Shown here piece after piece: positions 1 to 8,679 of a stretch of 64,000 nt of DNA. Numbering within the stretch: position 1 is the first letter of the stretch; each line of letters begins with the position of its first letter. The stretch covers positions 1-64,000 of the forward strand of contig DAOTTV010000183.1 in assembly GCA_034437755.1 (NCBI GenBank), written 5' to 3'. The position numbers were made by a program, and so were the translations under genes. The DNA comes from JAUZRW01 sp034437755 (GTDB lineage: Bacteria > Chloroflexota > Anaerolineae > Aggregatilineales > Phototrophicaceae). The notes under the pieces were generated by a model. The model was not told where the DNA came from, made no database searches, and saw nothing but the letters and a program-made list of their open reading frames with translations.

Positions 1-93
1 TATGCCGATGGCGAAAGTGTCCCCGATTTAGCCAAGCATTTTGGTATCTCGAAAACTCGTATCTATCAAATCCTCAAGAACAAACGCAAATAA
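1..93 (+). CDS. C-terminal end of a helix-turn-helix protein (5' truncated by window edge)
   Basis: An open frame runs from the first base and stops at 91-93, giving 30 residues that end in ISKTRIYQILKNKRK. The stretch has the spacing of a helix-turn-helix: an LAKHFGIS turn followed by a recognition helix. The same C-terminal pattern (dG-E-...-LA-...-S-..RI-QI-..-KRK) recurs in the remnant at 124-309 on the other strand, so the two are paralogous. The start lies outside the window, so neither length nor family can be fixed. It is probably a small DNA-binding protein of a phage or accessory type. Confidence 0.5.
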   Translation, partial: YADGESVPDLAKHFGISKTRIYQILKNKRK

Positions 94-123
94 CGGAAAT
101 GGGCGCACTCACGCGCCCACAGC

Positions 124-309
124 TTACTTTCTTTTATAGTTGACAATCTGATGAATTCGCTGGTCACTGAGCTTATAGGCTCGTGCAAGGTCGGCGATAG
201 TTTCACCGTCTTGGTAACGCTGGCGAATATTGCGATTGCGATGAATGCGCTCGGATGTCTTATTAGAAACAGGTTTCTTGGGGAGCGGTTCGTCGTTGTA
301 GAGGCGTTC
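124..309 (-). pseudogene. Helix-turn-helix protein remnant next to tRNA-Glu
   Basis: About 61 residues read leftward from just below the tRNA-Glu terminator and end in LSDQRIHQIVNYKRK, clearly related to the truncated protein at 1-93. The frame stays open back through the terminator and tRNA gene, but that upstream part (for example GSNPVWS) is simply translated tRNA. No ATG with a ribosome binding site lies between terminator and homology. I therefore read it as a truncated gene, possibly left by an event at the tRNA; a TTG or GTG start cannot be excluded. Function beyond DNA binding is unknown. Confidence 0.4.
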
Positions 310-310
310 C

Positions 311-344
311 AAAATGAAAGCCACAGCGGTTTCAAGGCTGTGGC
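311..344 (-). terminator. Terminator of tRNA-Glu
   Basis: A perfect 8-bp stem (320-327 with 337-344) and 9-nt loop are followed, on the minus strand, by a T-rich run (TTTCATTTT). It lies 7 nt beyond the tRNA 3' end. Confidence 0.7.
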
Positions 345-350
345 AGGATG

Positions 351-423
351 TGCTCCATACGGGGTTCGAACCCGTGTTTTTGCCTTGAGAGGGCAACGTC
401 CTAGACCACTAGACGAATGGAGC
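351..423 (-). tRNA. tRNA-Glu (anticodon CTC)
   Basis: Read on the minus strand, a 73-nt cloverleaf has acceptor GCTCCAT/ATGGAGC, anticodon arm TTGCC-CTCTCAA-GGCAA with anticodon CTC, T arm ACGGG-TTCGAAC-CCCGT and discriminator A. CCA is not encoded. The D arm holds the usual GTGGTCTAGGA block. A terminator follows directly. Confidence 0.93.
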
Positions 424-654
424 AAATATATCAACAATATAGCAGGGATGCGGGCAAAAGGGAAGGACGTATTCTGGGATTAATACACAATGTGTAAGCA
501 GAAGTCGATTCATCTCGTACAATCTGCATAAAAAATCAGCAGGAACTTCGATCGATCTGTGGTAATATCCCTTGCGCGATGCGTATTACAATACAACTCT
601 CATAAATTTTGTCTACTGACGGACATTTTAATAACATATATTGAGGTCAAATAC

Positions 655-3438
655 ATGTTGTATGAAAAGCGTGATCATCAGTGGGTGTATGCGTTCGAAG
701 AAGGCAACACTTCTATGAAGCAACTCCTCGGAGGTAAAGGGGCGAATGTCGCCGAAATGGCGAATATCGGCTTGCCTGTCCCGCCGGGATTTACGATTAC
801 GACCGAAGCCTGCAACGCTTATTTTGAATACGGGCGACAATTCCCCGAAGGCATGTGGACACAAGCCCGCCAAGCCCTCGAAGAAATTGAGAAGAAGACT
901 GAAAAAAAGTTTGGCGACCCCCAAGACCCCCTGTTGCTCTCCGTCCGCTCCGGTGCATCGATTTCGATGCCGGGAATGATGGACACGGTTTTAAATCTCG
1001 GCTTGAACGATGAAACAGTCGAAGGCTTAGCGACAATCAGCAAGAACCGCCGCTTTGCACTGGACGCGTATCGGCGCTTCATTGCGATGTTCGGCTATAT
1101 TGTGATGAACGTTCCCAGTGACAATTTCGACCGCATGTTAGAGCGCTACAAAGCACAACACAAGATTATCAACGATACCCAATTAGAGCCGAAAGATTTA
1201 GAAGAAATTATCGAGCGTTATAAACGCATCATCTTTGCTGAATTACACGGGACAGAATTCCCGCAGAATCCGATGGAGCAACTGCGGATGGCGATCGCGG
1301 CTGTCTTTGATTCATGGATGCGCCGACGCGCACAAGATTATCGACGCGTCAATCACATTCCAGATGATCTAGGTACAGCAGTCAACGTGCAGAGCATGGT
1401 ATTCGGCAATCTAGGCTGGACAAGCGGCACAGGCGTTGCCTTCACGCGCAATCCATCAACCGGCGAGAAGATGATCTACGGCGAATACTTGCTCAACGCG
1501 CAGGGCGAAGATGTCGTCGCCGGTATTCGCACGCCCAAGACCATCGACGAACTCGCACGCGAAATGCCGCTGGTGTATGCCCAACTGCAAGAGATTACCC
1601 ACAAGCTCGAACAGCATTATCGAGATATGCAGGATATTGAGTTCACAATTGAAGATAATAAGCTGTGGCTATTGCAGACGCGCACCGGCAAACGCACTGG
1701 CACCGCCGCAGTCCATATCGCCGTTAAGATGGTCGAAGAAGGTATGATCGACCGTGAGACCGCGCTCCTGCGCGTTGACACGCAATTGATCGATCAGCTA
1801 TTACATCCGATGATCGATCCGCATGCCGATAGCACAATCCTGACGACTGGCTTGCCGGCTAGCCCCGGCGCGGCATCGGGTAAAGTCGTGTTTGATCCTG
1901 ATGAAGCAGAGACGCTCGCGCTCGATGGGCATCAGTTGATTCTCGTACGTGGCGAGACCAGTCCCGAAGATTATCACGGCATGATCGCCGCCGAAGCCAT
2001 CCTCACCGTGCGCGGTGGGATGACATCACACGCGGCCGTCGTCGCGCGCGGCATGGGCACGCCCTGTATCGTCGGTGCCGGTGATATTGAACTGAGCATC
2101 GACGAAGGCGTGTTCAAAGTCAATGGGCACGAGATACGACGCGGCGATTGGATCACGCTCGATGGCTCAACGGGTGAAGTGCTCGCCGGACAGGTTGAGA
2201 CAATCCAACCGGATTTGAGCGGCGATTTCCAGATGTTGATGCGCTGGTCAGACGATGTGCGACAATTAGGCGTGCGTGCCAACGCGGATAACGCGCAAGA
2301 TGCCGAAATTGCGCGTCAATTCGGCGCAGAAGGCATCGGTCTATGTCGCACGGAGCATATGTTCTTCACCGATGAACGGCTAGCCATCATGCGCGAGATG
2401 ATCCTCGCTGATGACCTCGCTGGACGCGAATTCGCGCTCGACAAATTGTTACCGATTCAACGGCAAGACTTCCTCGACCTATTCCGCGAGATGGATGGCT
2501 TGCCCGTCACCGTGCGCCTGCTCGACCCACCCTTGCACGAGTTCTTGCCCGATTACGAAGAACTTCAGGCTGAGATCTACGAGCTTAAGCTGAGCCTGCG
2601 CGATGCCGACGGCTTCAACAAAATTGACGAGATTCTGCGTAAAATCTGGGATAAAGAAGAACTGATGCGCCAGGTTGAACGCCTGCGCGAGGTCAACCCG
2701 ATGCTCGGCTTCCGCGGGTGCCGTCTGGGATCAACCTACCCCGAGATCACGCGTATGCAAGCCCAGGCAATCTTCGAAGCCGCCTGCGAAGCGGTCGCTA
2801 ACGGTATCGACGTTCAGCCCGAAGTGATGATCCCGCTGGTATCCCTGCGCGACGAACTCGCTAAGCAACGCAAGATTGTCGAAGAAGTTGCCGAGCAGGT
2901 CATCGGTCGCTACGGTGTCGATTTGACATACCAGATCGGTACGATGATCGAACTACCCCGCGCCGCCCTGACCGCCGATCAATTCGCAGATCATGCGGAT
3001 TTCTTCAGCTTTGGGACGAACGACCTCACACAGACCACATTCGGCATCAGTCGCGATGATAGCGGTCGCTTCTTGCCGCGTTACGTCAAGCTGGGGATGA
3101 TGGATGACGATCCTTTTCAGGTGTTAGATCAGCAGGGAGTCGGTCAATTGGTGCAAATCGGCATGGAGAAGGGGCAATCGGTGAACCCTGACCTGAAGAT
3201 TGGCATCTGTGGCGAACACGGTGGCGATCCACAAAGCGTGGAGTACTGCCATCATATTGGGCTAGATTATGTCAGTTGCTCGCCCTATCGCATCCCGATT
3301 GCACGCCTCGCCGCCGCTCAAGCTGTGTTGCGTGCCAAGCAAGCCGCAGAACAAGCAACCGCAACCACGCCGCCAGCCCAGCCCGCGCCGTCGAATGCGG
3401 GTGATCAAGAAAGCGCGGAAGCTGAGATCACGCTGTAA
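655..3438 (+). CDS. ppdK: Pyruvate, phosphate dikinase
   Basis: The enzyme interconverts pyruvate, ATP and phosphate with PEP, AMP and pyrophosphate, in gluconeogenesis or carbon assimilation. The 927-residue protein has the expected order: N-terminal ATP-grasp domain (GGKGANVAEM near residue 25, later FTRNPSTGE), central phosphohistidine domain with GGMTSHAAVVARGMG carrying the catalytic His, and a C-terminal PEP-binding barrel with GLCRTEHMFF, FSFGTNDLTQ and the catalytic Cys in GICGEHGG. A longer frame begins at 559, but ATG 655 is preceded by GAGGT at good spacing and matches family N-termini (YxFEEG...LLGGKGANL). About 35 residues of Ala/Pro/Gln-rich tail follow the catalytic domain and look like a lineage-specific extension. 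It is monocistronic, with a terminator at 3463-3490. Confidence 0.96.
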   Translation: MLYEKRDHQWVYAFEEGNTSMKQLLGGKGANVAEMANIGLPVPPGFTITTEACNAYFEYGRQFPEGMWTQARQALEEIEKKTEKKFGDPQDPLLLSVRSGASISMPGMMDTVLNLGLNDETVEGLATISKNRRFALDAYRRFIAMFGYIVMNVPSDNFDRMLERYKAQHKIINDTQLEPKDLEEIIERYKRIIFAELHGTEFPQNPMEQLRMAIAAVFDSWMRRRAQDYRRVNHIPDDLGTAVNVQSMVFGNLGWTSGTGVAFTRNPSTGEKMIYGEYLLNAQGEDVVAGIRTPKTIDELAREMPLVYAQLQEITHKLEQHYRDMQDIEFTIEDNKLWLLQTRTGKRTGTAAVHIAVKMVEEGMIDRETALLRVDTQLIDQLLHPMIDPHADSTILTTGLPASPGAASGKVVFDPDEAETLALDGHQLILVRGETSPEDYHGMIAAEAILTVRGGMTSHAAVVARGMGTPCIVGAGDIELSIDEGVFKVNGHEIRRGDWITLDGSTGEVLAGQVETIQPDLSGDFQMLMRWSDDVRQLGVRANADNAQDAEIARQFGAEGIGLCRTEHMFFTDERLAIMREMILADDLAGREFALDKLLPIQRQDFLDLFREMDGLPVTVRLLDPPLHEFLPDYEELQAEIYELKLSLRDADGFNKIDEILRKIWDKEELMRQVERLREVNPMLGFRGCRLGSTYPEITRMQAQAIFEAACEAVANGIDVQPEVMIPLVSLRDELAKQRKIVEEVAEQVIGRYGVDLTYQIGTMIELPRAALTADQFADHADFFSFGTNDLTQTTFGISRDDSGRFLPRYVKLGMMDDDPFQVLDQQGVGQLVQIGMEKGQSVNPDLKIGICGEHGGDPQSVEYCHHIGLDYVSCSPYRIPIARLAAAQAVLRAKQAAEQATATTPPAQPAPSNAGDQESAEAEITL

Positions 3439-3462
3439 GCAGGCACAGACAGTATGAGATCA

Positions 3463-3490
3463 AAAAAGACCGCCCCTGTGGGGGTCTTTT
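3463..3490. terminator. Bidirectional terminator between ppdK and the ferredoxin gene
   Basis: An A-run, a GACC/CCCC-TGT-GGGG stem and a TCTTTT run form a hairpin with A/T tracts on both sides. It fits termination of the convergent genes on either side. Confidence 0.75.
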
Positions 3491-3507
3491 GCGTTGAGCC
3501 ACATCGC

Positions 3508-3825
3508 TTAACTGGTTTCGACGATCGACGGTTTCATCTGGTGTAATACGTGCTTTTCGATGGGCTGACCGCCGACAATATGCTCGTCAACCACCGCTTC
3601 GATCTCACTCTTAGAAGATGCCCCGCTATACCACGTCCCATCCGGGTAAACAGCCATCACCGGTGCGTGTTTGCAAGCGCCGAGGCACTTGGTCTTAGAA
3701 CAACGGGCGAAGGGTTGCTTCGATTTCTTGAGGGTCTTCTTCATGTATTTATAGGCTTTTTTGTTGCCCTTTTTCTTACAATCGCTACCACTGCAAAACA
3801 AAATATGACGTTGAATAGGCTTCAT
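3508..3825 (-). CDS. Thioredoxin-like [2Fe-2S] ferredoxin
   Basis: A 105-residue soluble protein. It begins MKPIQRHILFCSGSDC, continues with a Lys-rich helix, then has a second cysteine cluster, CSKTKCLGACKHAPVMAVYPDGTWY. The first Cys pair plus Cys in CLGAC and the AP-xMxVYPDGxWY ending are typical of thioredoxin-fold [2Fe-2S] ferredoxins related to NuoE C-termini. Its electron-transfer partner cannot be named. It stands alone and converges on ppdK. The unusually basic region between the cysteine clusters (KKKGNKKAYKYMKK) could bind an acidic partner, which is inference. Confidence 0.75.
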   Translation of the reverse strand: MKPIQRHILFCSGSDCKKKGNKKAYKYMKKTLKKSKQPFARCSKTKCLGACKHAPVMAVYPDGTWYSGASSKSEIEAVVDEHIVGGQPIEKHVLHQMKPSIVETS

Positions 3826-4140
3826 CCGGATACCTTTAATATGCTCATCTAATATGTGATCATTTAACCACAGATCATCTTAGCATGTCTACGAAAGTGG
3901 TTAAGGGTATCCCTAGCCTGATTATAAGATGCGTTTTCATCAACCATTAAACTAAATATACATCAGTTAAATTCTTAATTGTGCTGATATAATCCTGACG
4001 CATTCCCCATAGCGCATGACTCATGACTTTTCACTACGATCTGACGTTCACTTATCTTTCGCATAGAGTATGGCAGATACAGCACATCAGCGATCTTTTG
4101 CTATAATAAGTACAAACGACAACAAATAAGAGATAGCACG
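3826..4140. other. AT-rich intergenic region
   Basis: A 315-bp gap between the leftward ferredoxin gene and the rightward TIR-FHA gene. A TATAAT at 4102-4107 is a possible -10 box for the latter; no convincing -35 box is visible. No ORF or RNA gene was recognised. Confidence 0.4.
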
Positions 4141-4947
4141 ATGAAACAGGTTTACATTTCATACGCGCGCGAAGATCGACAATATCGTGATGCCCTGCGC
4201 GAATATATGACAGCGGCGGGCTACAAAGTGCGGACGCATCGCGGGGCAAGCGATTGGTCGCTGAGTCTGTTCGATATCATTCGTGATTGCGATGCCGTGA
4301 TTCCGATCATCACCGAAGCAGGTGCAGAATCCGGACGCGTAACATATGAATGGTCAGTTGCATTGGGGGCGGGCGTGCTGGTCTATCCCGTCATGTTCCG
4401 CGCGACCGATGCCCACCCGCACTTGATGATTCTCAAGGCTTACGACTTCAACGCTTATAACGATCAACACGATGCATGGGAACAATTCATGCGCGAGTTC
4501 CAGCGCGTGCTAGGCGATGATGTGCAAATGACGCGGCTTGAACCCTCCAAACGCCAGTCGTCCGCCCCATCACAACCCGCACCCGAGCGATCAACACGGC
4601 ATTTAACCCAGCGCGAGCGCGACCCCCAACCGGAGCGCGACGCACGCCTGACAGGGTATTATCTGGAAGTTCAGCGCGGCAGTCATGCGCCAGAAGAATA
4701 TCCACTGCGTGCAGAAAGCGTCACAGTCGGGCGCGATGGACGCAACGACATCCAAATCCCAGAAGAAGGCGTGAGTCGGTCGCATCTGCGCTTTGTGCGC
4801 GTCGAGAACGGGTATCAAGTGATGGATATGGGCAGTACCAACGGCACGTATCTCGCCAACGGCGACAAAATCCAGACGCACAAGCTCAAATCTGGCGATG
4901 TGCTGACAATCGGTCACATCTCGCTGACGTTCCGCCATATCGAATAA
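4141..4947 (+). CDS. TIR domain-FHA domain protein
   Basis: A 268-residue soluble protein with two recognisable modules. Residues 1-125 form a TIR domain: KQVYISYAREDRQYRDALREYM is the first strand and box-1 region, and Glu70 in RVTYEWSVALGAG sits where NAD-cleaving TIR domains carry their catalytic Glu. A charged Pro/Gln/Arg linker follows (about 130-175). Residues 180-268 are a forkhead-associated domain with VGRDGRNDI, SRSH and GSTNGTYLANG, the phosphothreonine-binding signature. It stands alone, without an effector or kinase beside it. TIR domains act as protein-protein adaptors or NADases and FHA domains read phospho-Thr, so a phospho-dependent NADase or scaffold is plausible but inferred. 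No membrane segment or signal peptide is present. Confidence 0.85.
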   Translation: MKQVYISYAREDRQYRDALREYMTAAGYKVRTHRGASDWSLSLFDIIRDCDAVIPIITEAGAESGRVTYEWSVALGAGVLVYPVMFRATDAHPHLMILKAYDFNAYNDQHDAWEQFMREFQRVLGDDVQMTRLEPSKRQSSAPSQPAPERSTRHLTQRERDPQPERDARLTGYYLEVQRGSHAPEEYPLRAESVTVGRDGRNDIQIPEEGVSRSHLRFVRVENGYQVMDMGSTNGTYLANGDKIQTHKLKSGDVLTIGHISLTFRHIE

Positions 4948-5034
4948 TCGTGGTCTAACGCTTAATCGCTATAGCGCGCATCGTATTATCCGTGAATAAT
5001 AGGGCTTTCACGCGATAACAGCCCGAGGAAAGAG

Positions 5035-7263
5035 ATGACGATGCGCGAGACCTACCCCTTCAATCATCATTGGCTTTACACGCCGCAGGCAGTCACTATC
5101 GATGCACCCGATAGCGATTTCGAGCCTGTCATCCTGCCACACACGAATAAGATACTGCCGCATCAGAACTTTGACGATCACGAGTATCAATTCATCAGCA
5201 CCTATCGTAAACGCTTCACCCTGCCCCAAGCCCCTGCCGGCAGGCGCGTCATGCTTGACTTTGCTGGCGTGCTGAGCGCGGCAACTGTCACCATCAACGG
5301 GCACAGTTTCACCGAACATCGCGGCGGCTTCGTGCCTTTCAGCTATGACATCAGCGATTATCTCGATCATGAGGGTGAGAACCTATTAACGGTGACCGTC
5401 GATAGCCGTGAGCGCCATGATATTCCGCCCTTCGGCGGGCGTGTCGATTATCTGGTGTTCGGCGGCATCTACCGCGATGTGACCCTGCGCTATGTCGATC
5501 CGGTGCATATTCATAACGTCCGCGTCCGCACGCTAGACACGCTCAGCGATCAACGCCGTGCCGAGATCGACGTATGGATTCACAATACCAGCGATGAGGC
5601 AAAATCGCTGATCGTTTACACAGCAATCGCCGCTAGCGAACACAGCAAGCGCGATGCCCAACAGCATCGCACGATCGCGGCACACACAAGCGAACAGGTC
5701 ACGCTGACGGTAGATTGCCGTGACTGTGACCTGTGGACGCTGGACGGCAATCCGCCATTCGCGGGCTTATACGATTGCAGTGTGATGCTCCTTGAGCATG
5801 ACGACGCGCAGGCCACGATCGACAATGACAGCGTGACAGTCGGCTTTCGGACGGCACAATTTCGTGAGGATGGCTTCTATCTCAACCGCGAGAAAGTATT
5901 CCTACGCGGACTCAATCGCCATCAAATGTATCCCTTCGTGGGCGCGGCAGTCTCACGTCGCTTGCAAGCACGCGATGCCGATCTCATCAAGTCTTACGGA
6001 TGCAACATCGTACGTACATCGCACTACCCGCAGGACAAAGCCTTCTTACGTCGCTGTGACGAAATCGGCTTGCTCGTATTCGAGGAGATTCCCGGATGGC
6101 AACACATTGGCGATGAGGACTGGCAAGCACTCGCCCTGCGCGATGTACGCGCAATGATCGAACGCGATTGGAATCATGCCAGCATCATCTTGTGGGGGGT
6201 ACGCATCAACGAAAGCTGGGATAACACAGCCTTCTATACGCGGACGAACGCCCTCGCCCATGAGCTTGACCCGACGCGGCAAACGGGCGGCGTGCGCTTC
6301 TGGCCCCATAGCGAATTTCTGGAAGATGTCTACACCTACAACGATTTCAGCGATAGCGTGATCGAACCAACGCACAGCCCATGGCTCATCACGGAATTCA
6401 ACGGGCATATGTTCCCGACCAAAGCCTTTGACCACGAAGCGCGTCAATCCGAGCATATGACGCGCCACGCCAAGATTCAATCACAGGCGATGGCAACTGG
6501 CGGTATCGCGGGGGCGATTGGGTGGTGTGCGTTTGATTACAACACCCACAGCGATTTCGGCAGTGGTGATCGCGTCTGCTATCACGGCGTGCTGGATATG
6601 TTCCGTCAACCGAAATGGGCGGGTTGGTTCTATCGCAGTCAAAAATCGCCCGCCGAAGAAATCGTCCTACAAGCGGCAACTTTCTGGACAATGGGCGATC
6701 GCTCTGCCGGCGGTGTCGATCCCTTCTACGTCATGACCAATGTCGATTATATCGACGTGTACGTCGGCGGCGAGTTCAAAGATCGCTATACACCCGCGAG
6801 TGATGAATTTCCCTATTTGCCACACCCGCCGATCAAAGTCACACGCGTGGGGACAGACTGGGGAAGCAAGTGGGAAGCCCTGCGTATCGTCGGTTTCATC
6901 GATGGCGAAGAAGTCGCCGAACAGCGCATCAGCCAGGATGGGATACCGCGCAACCTCGAATTTTACGCCGAGGATACAGATTTACAGGCAGATGGACGCG
7001 ACATGACGCGGCTCGTCTTTCGCATCACGGATGAGTATGGCAATCGCCTACCCTACGCCATCCAGCCTGTCATGATTACCCTGCTTGAAGGCGATGCTGA
7101 AGTCATCGGCTCGAGTCCTTTCGCGCTCGTCGGCGGACAAGCCGCGCTGTTCCTGAAAGCCGGCACAACTGCGAGTACAGTACGCCTGCGCGCACATACT
7201 CCACGTCTTGATCCGATAGAAATAATCATCGAAACCCACAACACCCACACAGATCACTTGTGA
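5035..7263 (+). CDS. Glycoside hydrolase family 2 protein (beta-galactosidase/beta-glucuronidase-like)
   Basis: A 742-residue cytoplasmic protein without signal peptide. It has the GH2 layout: N-terminal jelly-roll sugar-binding domain (about 1-165, with the HRGGFVPFSYDIS block), an immunoglobulin-like domain (about 170-275), then a TIM barrel that opens with FLRGLNRHQMYPFVG. The candidate acid/base is Glu393 in VRINES and the candidate nucleophile Glu454 in ITEFNGH; both are placed by motif. A C-terminal beta domain (about 600-742) resembles DUF4982-type ends. Start at ATG 5035 or 5041; the GAGGAAAGAG upstream fits either. Substrate cannot be deduced. It is a single gene with no sugar transporter beside it. 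Confidence 0.85.
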   Translation: MTMRETYPFNHHWLYTPQAVTIDAPDSDFEPVILPHTNKILPHQNFDDHEYQFISTYRKRFTLPQAPAGRRVMLDFAGVLSAATVTINGHSFTEHRGGFVPFSYDISDYLDHEGENLLTVTVDSRERHDIPPFGGRVDYLVFGGIYRDVTLRYVDPVHIHNVRVRTLDTLSDQRRAEIDVWIHNTSDEAKSLIVYTAIAASEHSKRDAQQHRTIAAHTSEQVTLTVDCRDCDLWTLDGNPPFAGLYDCSVMLLEHDDAQATIDNDSVTVGFRTAQFREDGFYLNREKVFLRGLNRHQMYPFVGAAVSRRLQARDADLIKSYGCNIVRTSHYPQDKAFLRRCDEIGLLVFEEIPGWQHIGDEDWQALALRDVRAMIERDWNHASIILWGVRINESWDNTAFYTRTNALAHELDPTRQTGGVRFWPHSEFLEDVYTYNDFSDSVIEPTHSPWLITEFNGHMFPTKAFDHEARQSEHMTRHAKIQSQAMATGGIAGAIGWCAFDYNTHSDFGSGDRVCYHGVLDMFRQPKWAGWFYRSQKSPAEEIVLQAATFWTMGDRSAGGVDPFYVMTNVDYIDVYVGGEFKDRYTPASDEFPYLPHPPIKVTRVGTDWGSKWEALRIVGFIDGEEVAEQRISQDGIPRNLEFYAEDTDLQADGRDMTRLVFRITDEYGNRLPYAIQPVMITLLEGDAEVIGSSPFALVGGQAALFLKAGTTASTVRLRAHTPRLDPIEIIIETHNTHTDHL

Positions 7264-7344
7264 GCGACGAGGCGTACTCAGCAGGCGTGTAGCTGTTGTT
7301 GGTGCAGCTCGCTGACAACAGCATCAGTCCTGCGGATGCTCCTG

Positions 7345-8100
7345 CTACGGCACGACGGTCTCCACACGCCGATACAGATAAAGCGTGATCGCCCCGCGCC
7401 GATACCCCATAGTATTCCCAACTTCCTCGAAGCCAGAAAAATCCGTGATTGTAGCGCGTACACCCTCTTGTATCAGCAGATAATCAGCGGCGGGATAGTC
7501 CAGATGGCTGGATGTGCCGAAAGTCAAGCGCACCGGCGCAGTCGCTAGCTCCGCCAGCGACGTATACGTGCCGCTGACGGGCAACAAGGTGCGATCGAGC
7601 GTCTGCCCCCAGTACGGATACAAGACAACATAAGGCAGTAAGTCGCTATCCGGCAGAGGGTCGATGTGCAGGCGAACGAGCGCGTCGGCGGGCACGGTCG
7701 CTTCAAACTCGCGGATGAACGTGCGAGCGTGGAAGGTCGCGTCGGCGACAAGGTCTAAGCGATCTTTATTCTGCACAGCATCCGAGCCGATCAGCGGTTT
7801 GCGCTGGTTCGTCAAAAGCACCACACCGAGATTGATCACTACAAGCACGCCGACAACCCAGCGCATGAGCTGTCGCCAGCGGGCTTCCGTATGGAAGAGC
7901 CACAGCATCAAGGGCGCGCCGATGGTGATCATCACCACGTGATAACGCCCGCGCCATGGCGAGGGCTGGAGTATCAGCGCGTGCGTCAGGAAGAATAAGA
8001 CCGCGATCAGCACGAAACCGCCGAGATAAGGATCGCGCTGACGATAAGCGCGCCACCCGCCATAGAACAGCCCCGGCAACCACACGAGCCATCCAAGCAC
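7345..8100 (-). pseudogene. C-terminal fragment of a membrane glycosyltransferase (GT39/ArnT-like)
   Basis: About 251 residues begin in the middle of a membrane protein: three or four hydrophobic segments (GWLVWLPGLFYGG, a helix near residue 30, GAPLMLWLF, WVVGVLVVINLGVVLL) and then a soluble periplasmic tail with the style of Chloroflexota mannosyltransferase-like proteins. The catalytic N-terminal half (an acidic loop after TM1) is missing. A stop in the same frame lies near 8145, just above the first hydrophobic residues. I read it as a truncated gene broken near 8100-8130, where unrelated plus-strand coding-like sequence begins. A functional short protein starting at GTG 8100 is possible but less likely. 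Confidence 0.5.
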
Positions 8101-8102
8101 AC

Positions 8103-8326
8103 CGATTATCGCGCGCTCGCGCGCGGCGATCCTGCAAGCGAGTCAGAGCGTCTACGCGCCCGTACCCGTTAACGTCATCCTGCGCGAGATTGCCACCTTC
8201 GACGGGCGCTTGGCGTTCGTCGGTCTGCCCGATCAAGTGGCGGCGATCAGACGCTTGCAACAGCTAGACCATCCCGCAGTCGCGGCGATTACATATGTGC
8301 TGGGGCCTTATGTCGGCACGACATGA
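8103..8326 (+). pseudogene. Plus-strand coding-like fragment in a decayed region
   Basis: The frame ending at TGA 8324-8326 reads as coherent protein (VNVILREIATFDGRLAFVGL, then a short helix and ITYVLGPYVGTT) but has no start and begins inside a GC-palindromic stretch. It is probably the 3' end of a broken gene joined to the glycosyltransferase fragment by rearrangement. Family not recognised. Confidence 0.3.
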
Positions 8327-8679
8327 TCTTCGAGGCGGTGCGTAGTTTTCTACGGTCACAGGGCGTGCGCGATGAAACACAAAAGGATTGGGCGCAGTCA
8401 CATTCGAAGAAACAGCGACACCTACGCCTGACACACAAACCGAGCGTCAGCATCCGGGGCTACATGCCGATTATCAGAAAGGTATGCAGCTGGCGGGCTT
8501 ATCGGTGCGCTTGCATGGCAACTCAAACCCATCACACTGTCCGACCAGCGCCGATAGCGGCGCGTATCATGCGAGAAAAACAGCGCATTAGGGCTTCGGG
8601 TGGTTTATATTAGCGGGATGTTGTCCCTGCAACACAAACTACGCGAAATGCCAGAACACCAAGGTTTTCAAAAATCGAG
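8327..8679. other. Decayed intergenic region with a partial repeat
   Basis: Short overlapping frames here (for example around 8388-8591, with GMQLAGLSVRLHG resembling the C-terminal beta domain of GT39-type proteins) are interrupted and have no start signals, so I do not call a gene. At about 8617-8655 a stretch CCCTGCAACACAAACTACGC resembles the 3' end of the dispersed palindromic repeat found at 14.0, 18.5 and 22.2 kb. Confidence 0.35.

Noticed and set aside
151..483. Plus-strand frame across the tRNA-Glu region
   Set aside because: It is the complement of the HTH remnant, terminator and tRNA, and has no start signal.
7766..8260. Leftward frame overlapping the glycosyltransferase fragment
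   Set aside because: Its composition is Arg/Ala-rich shadow sequence and lacks any family pattern.
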